This document shows positions 1 to 6,610 of a stretch of 8,854 nucleotides of DNA, piece by piece (positions within the stretch are counted from its first letter, which is position 1; each line of letters opens with the position of its first letter). The notes beneath the pieces were generated by a model. It did no database searches. It saw only the letters and a list, made by a program, of their open reading frames with translations, and was not told the DNA's origin. This DNA comes from Sulfurimonas sp. (GTDB lineage: Bacteria > Campylobacterota > Campylobacteria > Campylobacterales > Sulfurimonadaceae): NCBI GenBank assembly GCA_030646745.1, contig JAUSKV010000105.1, forward strand, positions 1 to 8,854. The letters are read 5' to 3'. A program made the translations under genes and the position numbers.

Positions 1-1920
1 AAGATGGTGCGCAAGATTGTGGTCGAGCAGTTTGATAGAACTGAGGCGGTTAAGAAGCTTGTAAACAGCCATTTGGCTTCATTAGAAAAAGAGGTCAATT
101 TTTTGAGTTCACTTGATTTGATGGATGATTTTTTGGCAGAAGATATTGATAAAAGAATTTCAAGACTTTTAATTCAAAAATCAGATGATTTGAATCTCAA
201 TCTAACGCTTATGGCTGTAAACATGGAAGCAACTGTAATCGCTTCTTCTAGCAAGAGTGACATGGTAAATAAATTTGATTTAAGTAAGCTAACAAACAAA
301 CATGGAGAGTACATAGAGGGCAAAAAACTCTATATTTATTCGAATGTTTCGGCTTCTTTTGATGAAAAAAAACAGCTCGGTTTTTTAGTTCTGGAGTATC
401 ATTTAGATAATTTAGATATGTATCTTACGCATAAAAACAGTATTCACTCCTATATTGTGAATTCTGTAAATACTCTTACGATAGGTGAAAATCTCTCCCT
501 AAATCTTAACTTCAGCAAGGATGAAAACAGCGTAATCAATACCGAACATGTTATAGTTTATAAGAAGTTATCTTCAATTATGAGCGATTGGAATATAGTG
601 TATGCGGTGGATAAAAGTGTTGCATTGGCATTTTTATATGATTTTATTCGTTTTATGCTTTATATATCGGTTGTGATTTTCGTGTTGATTATTTATGTTT
701 CTGTTAGATATTCTAAGGGAATTGTGAAACCTATTGAGGAGCTAACGGCTATAACAGATGAGATAACAAACACACAAAACTATTCGGTAGAGCTACATGT
801 AAATTCTAAAGATGAGATAGCGATACTGACGCACTCATTTAACGAAATGATAAAAACTACCTCTTCCGCGCTAGATAAACTTGAAGAGGAGAATAAGTTA
901 AGATTAAAGAGATTTATTCAACTTATTGAGATTTTTAACACAATTATTCAGACAAAAAGTGAAGATGAGTGTATCGAAACATCAATGAAGCAGATAAAAA
1001 TACTAACAAACAAAAGTGATTTGTATTTTAACAAAGAAAAATCTCACCATGTAGATAAAGAGTATATCGCTCTTTTCGTTACAGATTTTGAAAAAAATGA
1101 GAAGCTTTATTTTGGTTCAATAGAGTTAGGATTGGATAACTTTGAAGATAAAAATGAGAAAGATTTTTACAACTCAATTGCTTCGATGATTACTCTGCAG
1201 CTTGATAGAATTAGGCTAATAGACAGAACCATGTCGGCGTCGCGTGCAAAATCAGCATTTATATCCAATATGTCGCATGAACTAAGAACCCCGTTAAACG
1301 CAATTATTGGCTTTACACAGTACATGATAGCCTATGAAGAGCTGGGTGATGACCAACTAGATACGATGGGAAATATAGAATCATCTGCGCACTATTTACT
1401 AAATATGATAAATGAGATTTTAGATATTGCGAAAATAGAAGCAGGGAAAATGGAAGCACATATTGAGGATGTGAATATTTTAGAGTTGCTTCAAAGTTCA
1501 CATGCCATGCTTCAGCCATTAGCGAAAGATAAAAATATAAACTTCGATTTTATTGCAGAAAATTTTGAAAATAAACATTACAAAACAGACCCTAAAATGT
1601 TTAAACAAATCGTTATAAATCTTATCTCTAATGCTATTAAATTTACGCAAGAAGGGTTGGTTACATTAGAACTGTATAACAACGCTAACACACTCTTTGT
1701 TAGCGTAAAAGATAGCGGAATCGGAATCTCAAAAGAGGATATGAAACAGCTTTTTAATGACTTTACCCAAGTTGAGAATGTGATGCAGAAGCAGCATAAA
1801 GGAACAGGTCTAGGGCTTTCTCTGAGTAAAAAAATGGCAAATATTTTGGGTGGAGATGTTGCGCTGCATAGCGAAGGTATCGGACATGGGACAACATCGC
1901 TTTTTTCAATAAAAATCTGA
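1..1920 (+). CDS. Membrane sensor histidine kinase, 5'-truncated by the window edge
   Basis: Orthodox two-component histidine kinase. Counting from the ATG at 4, the protein has an extracytoplasmic sensor region (about 1-208), one transmembrane segment (about 212-234), HAMP (about 235-290), a divergent GAF-like linker (about 300-405), HisKA with phospho-acceptor His425 in SHELRTPLNA, and a HATPase domain with N box NLISNAIKF (539-547), G1 DSGIG (570-574) and G2 GTGLGL (600-605). It stops at 638 with no receiver domain. The reading frame is open to base 1, no ribosome-binding site can be seen before the ATG at 4, and the expected first transmembrane helix is missing, so the true start is probably upstream. 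The catalytic core looks intact and active. The ligand is unknown, and no response regulator is encoded in this window; a partner may lie upstream. No frameshift is seen. Confidence 0.93.
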   Translation, partial: KMVRKIVVEQFDRTEAVKKLVNSHLASLEKEVNFLSSLDLMDDFLAEDIDKRISRLLIQKSDDLNLNLTLMAVNMEATVIASSSKSDMVNKFDLSKLTNKHGEYIEGKKLYIYSNVSASFDEKKQLGFLVLEYHLDNLDMYLTHKNSIHSYIVNSVNTLTIGENLSLNLNFSKDENSVINTEHVIVYKKLSSIMSDWNIVYAVDKSVALAFLYDFIRFMLYISVVIFVLIIYVSVRYSKGIVKPIEELTAITDEITNTQNYSVELHVNSKDEIAILTHSFNEMIKTTSSALDKLEEENKLRLKRFIQLIEIFNTIIQTKSEDECIETSMKQIKILTNKSDLYFNKEKSHHVDKEYIALFVTDFEKNEKLYFGSIELGLDNFEDKNEKDFYNSIASMITLQLDRIRLIDRTMSASRAKSAFISNMSHELRTPLNAIIGFTQYMIAYEELGDDQLDTMGNIESSAHYLLNMINEILDIAKIEAGKMEAHIEDVNILELLQSSHAMLQPLAKDKNINFDFIAENFENKHYKTDPKMFKQIVINLISNAIKFTQEGLVTLELYNNANTLFVSVKDSGIGISKEDMKQLFNDFTQVENVMQKQHKGTGLGLSLSKKMANILGGDVALHSEGIGHGTTSLFSIKI

Positions 1921-1944
1921 CCTTAATACACCAAATAATCACTT

Positions 1945-1961
1945 GAACATAAGATATGTTC
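1945..1961. repeat. Small perfect inverted repeat after the kinase gene
   Basis: GAACATA and TATGTTC form 7-bp perfect arms around AGA, 25 bp after the kinase stop codon. No run of T follows, so it is a poor intrinsic terminator. It could be a weak transcript-end hairpin or a dyad operator for the downstream unit. A chance repeat of this size is quite possible in AT-rich DNA. Confidence 0.4.
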
Positions 1962-2000
1962 TTAAATTATGAGGAAAACAGATTTTTAAATTACTGAGTT

Positions 2001-2014
2001 TGTACTAGGGTACA
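2001..2014. repeat. TGTAC dyad upstream of the HD-GYP operon
   Basis: TGTAC and GTACA arms flank TAGG. The element lies about 44 bp upstream of the TATAAT at 2058. It shares TGTACTAG and TACA with the larger palindrome at 6537-6556, which also sits upstream of a TATAAT element. An operator role is inference only; the arms are just 5 bp. Confidence 0.3.
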
Positions 2015-2057
2015 CTATCAATAATTTCTTTAATTCGTTAAAGTGAGAATAGTTTTT

Positions 2058-2063
2058 TATAAT
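2058..2063 (+). promoter_or_regulatory. Probable -10 element for the HD-GYP operon
   Basis: A perfect TATAAT follows a run of six T. No convincing -35 is visible about 17 bp upstream; housekeeping promoters of Campylobacterota often lack one and show T-rich periodicity instead. Transcription would begin near 2070, leaving a leader of about 54 nt before the TTG start at 2124. This is the only strong -10 match in the 203-bp gap, which otherwise holds only the two small inverted repeats. Confidence 0.5.
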
Positions 2064-2111
2064 TCGATAATTTCAAATCGTTTATTAAATTGCTAAGAAC
2101 TAGGACTATTT

Positions 2112-2118
2112 AAGAGGG
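2112..2118 (+). promoter_or_regulatory. Ribosome-binding site fixing the TTG start at 2124
   Basis: AAGAGGG lies 5 nt before TTG. The frame has a TAA at 2094-2096 and no ATG or GTG between that stop and 2124, so this TTG is the only start that preserves the N-terminal region. Confidence 0.6.
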
Positions 2119-2123
2119 TAGAG

Positions 2124-2870
2124 TTGACTCAAAATATTTTTTTTAAGCATCTTCAACATTCAAAAGAAGAAGAGGGTAATGGTGATGATTTTTTAAAGGT
2201 TCAAGTTTTATACAATACTTGTGCTCTTCATATCAAAAAAGTTTTAAGCGATATTTCTTGTGCAAGAGATATTGAATTAGTACAAGAAAGTGCAAAAAGC
2301 ATAGTTGAATTTATTAATAAAGATTGTTGCACCATAGAATCTTTAACAAAAATTTTAGAACATGACTACTATACGCATTCGCATTGTATTAATGTTGGCT
2401 TTTATGCTATTTTTTTTGGAAAAACCTTAAAGCTTACGCAGGAAGAATTAGAAGATTTAGGATCAGCCGCTTTACTTCATGATTTGGGTAAAAGTAAAAT
2501 AGATGTAGATATCATAAATAAAAATGGCAAACTCACTGACTATGAATTTGCTAATATGAAAGAACATCCAAGACATGGCTATGAACTTGCAAAAGCATAC
2601 GGAATAACTAATAGCAGAATATTGATAGGTATAAAGCATCATCATGAAAGATTAGACGGATATGGCTATCCTGACAATCTACTATCAGATGAAATAAAAC
2701 TTTTTCCAAAGATTATCGCAATGTGTGATGTTTTTGATGCTCTTACAACAAAAAGATCATATAAAGAAGCTATGAGTAGTTTTGAAGCTTTTAAAATTAT
2801 GAAAAGTGATATATACCATTTTGATCAAAAGTTACTCAAAAAATTTATGCATATGATGGTAAAAAATTAA
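2124..2870 (+). CDS. Stand-alone HD-GYP domain protein, probable c-di-GMP phosphodiesterase
   Basis: A 248-residue protein starting at TTG. HD-GYP proteins hydrolyse the second messenger cyclic di-GMP at a di- or tri-iron centre in the cytoplasm. About 80 N-terminal residues form no receiver, PAS or membrane segment that I recognise; the HD-GYP domain fills the rest. The diagnostic motifs are present in order: the THSHCINV helix, HD at 119-120 in HDLGK, HP..GYEL, the histidine run 172-174 followed by ERLDGYGYP with GYP at 181-183, and CDVFDALTTKRSYK. With all of these retained, enzymatic activity is likely. The usual attached sensor or receiver domain is absent. The next gene, 26 bp downstream, encodes a sensor without an output domain, so the two may act as a split pair (inference). 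It is the first gene of a probable three-gene operon. GYP rather than a degenerate motif favours catalysis over simple binding. Confidence 0.93.
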   Translation: MTQNIFFKHLQHSKEEEGNGDDFLKVQVLYNTCALHIKKVLSDISCARDIELVQESAKSIVEFINKDCCTIESLTKILEHDYYTHSHCINVGFYAIFFGKTLKLTQEELEDLGSAALLHDLGKSKIDVDIINKNGKLTDYEFANMKEHPRHGYELAKAYGITNSRILIGIKHHHERLDGYGYPDNLLSDEIKLFPKIIAMCDVFDALTTKRSYKEAMSSFEAFKIMKSDIYHFDQKLLKKFMHMMVKN

Positions 2871-2896
2871 ATTCTAGCGCACCTAAAGGATAAAAT

Positions 2897-4432
2897 ATGA
2901 AAAAGAAAAATTTTGCCAGCAGTAAAAAGTTATTTTTAAAAATAACTTTTATTTTGTTTATAACCAGTATCGCTTTAACATACTATTCAAGTATATACAT
3001 GAGAGATGTTGCACTCAACAATCTTGCTGAAGATGATGCTAAAAAAACCACGGAACTTGCATTTGAAGTTTTATATACAAAGATGCAGGAAGGATGGGCT
3101 AGAGAAGATTTATATAAAATTATAGAGCGACTTAATAGTTTAAAGCCTGGACTTAAAATCCATACTTATCGAAGTACTTTGGTTGAAGAGTTATTTGGAA
3201 AAGTAGAATCGGAGCGGAGCGGTTTAAATGATCCTCTTATACAAAAAGCCTTAACGGGTGAAACAGTTTTTATTACAACTGAGGATGATACGATACGATA
3301 TATCCAGCCAATGATAGTCAAACATGAGTGTATTACCTGCCACTATAACTCAAAAATAGGGGATGTCAACGGTGTTATAGATATGACATTTCCTCATAAT
3401 GATATTAAAATACCACTGGATAGTATTATTACTTATTTTTTAATTTTTACCGTAGTTGCTATCGTTCTGACTTTTCTAATATTTCAATTTTTTATGACAA
3501 GGATGTTTTTAACTCCTATAGCTACATTTGTACAATCTATTACGGATGTTAAAAAAAGCGGAGTCTATTCGGAGGGTGTAACATGTGCTCCAAAAACATA
3601 TGAAATTCATATGCTTGAGCAGACATTTAATGAACTATTAGCACAAATAAACTGCACACTAGAAGAGCTCAAATATAAAAATAAAATTTTACTTGAATAT
3701 AAAAAAGCCATCGATAAATCTACAATTGTTTCTAAAACAGATCAAAAAGGAGTTATTACCTATGTAAATGATAAGTTCTGTGAAATATCAGGTTATGCAG
3801 AAGAAGAATTAATAGGAAAAAATCACAATATTGTTAGATCTCCTCACATGCCCAAAGAGGCATTTAAAGAACTATGGGAAACGATAAAAAATAAAGAGAC
3901 ATGGAGCGGTGTTGTAGAAAATAGAGCAAAAAATGGCAATAGTTATTTTGTTCAGGCAACAGTTATTCCTATTTTAGATGATAATAATGAGATAGTTGAA
4001 TATATAGGAACAAGACAAGATATTACTGAGCTTAAAAATCTTCAATTTCAAGAACTAAGCGATACCGTAGATCAAGCTCTCCAAGTACATTTGCAAGATA
4101 TTGTAAATTATATACCTGTGAGTGCACTGATTGTAGATAGAGAATCTAATATATTATTTACAAATCATATATTTAATAGTAAGTTTTCCTATCTAAATAG
4201 AGAGAAAATCTCATTAGATACCCTATTTATAGAAAAAGAGGGGTATGTTTCAAGCAATTTGATGCTTAACTGGAAAGATGAAGTTGCTATGCTTCAAGAT
4301 GGCTGTACGCAGAAAATTTTAGTAAATATTTTTAACGAAGAGAGTGAATTTTATGTATCTGTAAAAGAGTTAGACAAAGAGGGATACTATCTAGTGTTGC
4401 TCTTTGAGACAGATAATAATCTGTTTGGATAG
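2897..4432 (+). CDS. Membrane haem-c (Tll0287-like/DUF3365) sensor with HAMP and two PAS domains, no output domain
   Basis: A 511-residue inner-membrane sensor. TM1 is at about 12-33. A periplasmic domain at about 35-175 carries C145-I-T-C148-H149, a covalent haem c attachment motif, in a context typical of the DUF3365/Tll0287-like family. TM2 (about 177-199) and a HAMP-like linker follow. PAS1 (about 269-382) resembles the Aer redox PAS, with NIVRSPHMP around R314 and W336 in the TWSGVV stretch. PAS2 (about 395-505) is divergent. The protein then ends: there is no GGDEF, EAL, HD-GYP, kinase or methyl-accepting domain, and the next gene starts 6 bp later, so no lost domain is hidden by a frameshift. 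It probably reports periplasmic redox state or a haem ligand such as O2 or NO to a partner, the adjacent HD-GYP protein being the obvious candidate (inference). AAAGGA lies 6 nt before the ATG. Confidence 0.9.
   Translation: MKKKNFASSKKLFLKITFILFITSIALTYYSSIYMRDVALNNLAEDDAKKTTELAFEVLYTKMQEGWAREDLYKIIERLNSLKPGLKIHTYRSTLVEELFGKVESERSGLNDPLIQKALTGETVFITTEDDTIRYIQPMIVKHECITCHYNSKIGDVNGVIDMTFPHNDIKIPLDSIITYFLIFTVVAIVLTFLIFQFFMTRMFLTPIATFVQSITDVKKSGVYSEGVTCAPKTYEIHMLEQTFNELLAQINCTLEELKYKNKILLEYKKAIDKSTIVSKTDQKGVITYVNDKFCEISGYAEEELIGKNHNIVRSPHMPKEAFKELWETIKNKETWSGVVENRAKNGNSYFVQATVIPILDDNNEIVEYIGTRQDITELKNLQFQELSDTVDQALQVHLQDIVNYIPVSALIVDRESNILFTNHIFNSKFSYLNREKISLDTLFIEKEGYVSSNLMLNWKDEVAMLQDGCTQKILVNIFNEESEFYVSVKELDKEGYYLVLLFETDNNLFG
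2925..2950. repeat. 26-bp perfect palindrome inside the start of the haem sensor gene
   Basis: The left arm, AAAAGTTATTTTT, is followed immediately by its exact reverse complement. It covers codons 10-18 (Lys10 to Phe18, in TM1), starting 28 nt after the A of the ATG. In mRNA it could fold into an AU-rich hairpin of about 11 bp close to the ribosome-binding site. Function unknown. Confidence 0.6.
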
Positions 4433-4438
4433 ATATAG

Positions 4439-6562
4439 ATGTTTGTAATAATAAAATGCTTTAAAGTTTCAGGTTCAGTACTTTTTTTAAAAGTGCGTGA
4501 TAATGAAATAGTAGTTTTGACAAATCAGTATTTGTTACTCATCTTTAATGAAAACACTTTAAACTCTCTCTACCAGAGACAAATAAGCACGAAACATGAA
4601 AATAAACATATGTATGATAAGTCTTTTGCAATATCGAAGAATTTAGATCTTTTTATCACTCTCGCAAATTCATCTAAATCCTATTTGTTAAAGTATGAGG
4701 CTTCACTTAAAAGTATAGATACTATTGCGGCAAACAAAAAAGCAGTCTATTGTGCAACTTTTAATCATGCGGCTGATATGTTGGCAATCGGCGGAGAAGA
4801 TGGAAAACTGTTTTTTTATTCTATGGTAGATAACAGAATAGTTAGTTCTTTAAAAACTAAAGCAGATTACATCTCAAACATAACATTTTCAAAAGATGAC
4901 AACTATGCAGCAGTAAGTTCGTTTGATAAAACAATTACAATCTACTCATTTCATCGTGCTTGTGTGGTTTTAAATATAGCTATCGAGAATGTAATTGAAA
5001 AATCTCTTTTTGTCAATGATAATGCAAATCTTATTGCAGTTACAAGAAACAAGAAATTTATTACTTATGATATAAAAACAGGAATTTCTGCTGAATCTGA
5101 TTTTGAGTTTGATGAATGGCCAACTGCCATGTTGGATATAAATGAAACCTATACGGTTGTAGGAACAAGAGGGAACTCTCTGTATATCATAAACCATGCA
5201 AAGGGCAGTATGTTGTCAAAAATTAACTTTGACAACATTGGAATAACTTTTATAGAAGTCAATGAAAACCACTTATATCTCTCTTTTGTTGATGGTGAGA
5301 TAAAAATTATTGACATGCATAGTAATTTAGATAGATTTAAAATGGACTTGAAATTAAATAAACTTTCAGAAGCAAGTAAATGGATAGAAAAAAATATCTT
5401 TTTATCTATAGATGAAAGTACTAAAAGATTTGATGAAGAGTGGGCAGATGCACTCTCTAATGCAAAAAAACTTATGGTCAACAATCAAGAGAGTGAAGCT
5501 AAAGAGATGGTAACTCCCTTCTTTTTTGATCCAACTAAAAGAGAAGAATTTTTATTTTGTTTAGGTAATATCCAGCATTTTATACTTTTCTCGAAACTTA
5601 TTGAAGAAAAAAAATATATAGATGCCTTCAAACTTGCGGATGAATATGAGTTTTTAAAAAAAAGTAAAGATTTTGATGCTTTAGAAAAACATTTTCATAA
5701 AACATTTCATTATTGTAAGTTACTTTTTGCAAAGGATGACCCACTTAGTATCAGTGAAGCGAAAAGAATCCTAGCACAGCATAGTGTTATTCCTTCAAAA
5801 AGAACACTTGTAAATAATCTCATTCTGAAATATAAAATTTTTATTTCAGCAGAAAAATTATTAAAAGAGAGAAATTTCAAAGAGTATTTTAAACTTGTAA
5901 AACAAAATAAATTTTTGGAAGAAGAGGAGTTTTATAATAGAGCTATTCTTATTGGAAACAGTACTTTTAATAAATTAAATCTCTATGAGCAAGAACAAAA
6001 TTATGAAAAAGCTTTACAAGTAGCACAATATCTTCAAGATTTTTTACCATTTCAAGAAATAATTAATAAAAAAGTACAAAGTATTCAAGACCTACAAAGT
6101 TTACTTAAGAATATCTCGAGTAGTAATTTAATTAGTGTTTATAGCATGATTCAAAAGAATCCTACACTCGAATCATCTCCGGCATTTCTCACATTTCATG
6201 AAGAGTTTTTACAAATAAAAGCCGAAGCTCATGTATATGCCAATATAGGGGATGTGCAAGGTGTAAGTAATGTTTTACAAGAGTATTTAGAGATTGACTA
6301 CACCTTACATTCTATAGCTCAAGAGTTCAAAATAGCTTACTTGTCTCAAATGAAGATAAATTTAAAAAACAATTATAATCACATTAATTGGGAGCAAACA
6401 CTTATACTGTATGACTCTATGTTTGGGATAGACAATGAACTTATAAATCTTTTGGACGAGTGTGGCTTTAATGAAGACATACCAAATCTCAAAAGCTCCG
6501 ATAAATTTAATGGTTATGAAAAAGTAGGCTTCTTAGATTCTGTACTAGTACAGAATTACTGA
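4439..6562 (+). CDS. Seven-bladed WD40-like propeller plus alpha-solenoid protein
   Basis: A 707-residue protein with no signal peptide or transmembrane segment, so probably cytoplasmic. Residues 1-304 divide into seven units of about 40 residues, starting near 1, 61, 102, 144, 185, 227 and 267. Each has the WD40-type strand pattern, for example CATFNHAADMLAIGGEDGKL in blade 3, NITFSKDDNYAAVSSFDKTI in blade 4 and FVDGEIKIID in blade 7. Canonical WD dipeptides are mostly lost. From about 305 to 690 the chain appears almost entirely helical, in paired-helix repeats (KYIDAFKLADEYEFLKK, NYEKALQVAQYLQDFL) like TPR or solenoid scaffolds. No catalytic motif is seen. Propeller plus solenoid suggests a protein-binding scaffold. 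It begins 6 bp after the sensor gene in the same reading frame, with no good Shine-Dalgarno (only GGA at 4427-4429), so translational coupling is likely. Function unknown. Confidence 0.85.
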   Translation: MFVIIKCFKVSGSVLFLKVRDNEIVVLTNQYLLLIFNENTLNSLYQRQISTKHENKHMYDKSFAISKNLDLFITLANSSKSYLLKYEASLKSIDTIAANKKAVYCATFNHAADMLAIGGEDGKLFFYSMVDNRIVSSLKTKADYISNITFSKDDNYAAVSSFDKTITIYSFHRACVVLNIAIENVIEKSLFVNDNANLIAVTRNKKFITYDIKTGISAESDFEFDEWPTAMLDINETYTVVGTRGNSLYIINHAKGSMLSKINFDNIGITFIEVNENHLYLSFVDGEIKIIDMHSNLDRFKMDLKLNKLSEASKWIEKNIFLSIDESTKRFDEEWADALSNAKKLMVNNQESEAKEMVTPFFFDPTKREEFLFCLGNIQHFILFSKLIEEKKYIDAFKLADEYEFLKKSKDFDALEKHFHKTFHYCKLLFAKDDPLSISEAKRILAQHSVIPSKRTLVNNLILKYKIFISAEKLLKERNFKEYFKLVKQNKFLEEEEFYNRAILIGNSTFNKLNLYEQEQNYEKALQVAQYLQDFLPFQEIINKKVQSIQDLQSLLKNISSSNLISVYSMIQKNPTLESSPAFLTFHEEFLQIKAEAHVYANIGDVQGVSNVLQEYLEIDYTLHSIAQEFKIAYLSQMKINLKNNYNHINWEQTLILYDSMFGIDNELINLLDECGFNEDIPNLKSSDKFNGYEKVGFLDSVLVQNY
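5210..5238. repeat. 11-bp intragenic inverted repeat in the propeller gene
   Basis: ATGTTGTCAAA and TTTGACAACAT are perfect arms around a 7-nt loop (AATTAAC). It lies in the codons of the propeller blade 6/7 junction. The right arm contains TTGACA (5229-5234), with TATAGA 16 bp further on. It may be a hairpin or a weak internal promoter; chance is possible. Confidence 0.4.
6537..6556. repeat. 20-bp perfect palindrome before the ppnP promoter
   Basis: The half-site ATTCTGTACT is followed by its exact reverse complement. It occupies the last codons of the propeller gene (around Asp-Ser-Val-Leu-Val-Gln-Asn). Its centre is about 48 bp upstream of the predicted ppnP transcription start, a position suited to an activator or repressor site. 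As RNA it could instead be a 3'-end hairpin of the upstream operon, although no U-run follows. Confidence 0.55.
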
Positions 6563-6582
6563 GGTATTATGCATTAAAATAG

Positions 6583-6588
6583 TATAAT
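6583..6588 (+). promoter_or_regulatory. -10 element of the ppnP promoter
   Basis: A perfect TATAAT lies 22 bp before the ppnP ATG, so transcription would start near 6595 with a leader of about 16 nt. No clear -35 is seen. The element lies inside an imperfect hairpin (GGTATTAT at 6563-6570 pairing with ATAATACC at 6584-6591). Confidence 0.6.
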
Positions 6589-6610
6589 ACCCTCAAAAAA
6601 AAGGTAGAAA

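Noticed and set aside
4..6. ATG at 4 as the true start of the kinase
   Set aside because: The frame continues to the window edge, no ribosome-binding site is visible and the first membrane helix expected for this layout is missing.
1313..1519. Antisense reading frame inside the kinase gene
   Set aside because: It covers the conserved HisKA region on the other strand and its translation resembles nothing known.
1682..1706. 9-bp inverted repeat (ACGCTAACA/TGTTAGCGT) inside the kinase gene
   Set aside because: A 9-bp stem with a short loop is expected about once by chance in a window of this size and composition, and it lies in conserved ATPase-domain coding sequence.
2039..2070. Possible sigma-28 (FliA) promoter: TAAAGTGA followed by TTCGATAA
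   Set aside because: The spacing is 16 nt; the sigma-28 consensus needs about 11. The TATAAT at 2058 is a better explanation.
4970..5484. Two antisense reading frames within the propeller gene
   Set aside because: Low-complexity translations, overlapping a well-supported gene; neither shows a family resemblance.
4439..6562. Propeller protein as NapL (nitrate reductase cluster propeller)
   Set aside because: As I recall, NapL is periplasmic and about 300 aa; this protein has no signal peptide, a 390-residue helical half and no nap neighbours.
6561..6594. Hairpin after the propeller gene as an intrinsic terminator
   Set aside because: The imperfect stem (loop 13 nt, bulged C) is followed by A8 rather than T on the + strand, and it contains the ppnP -10 element.
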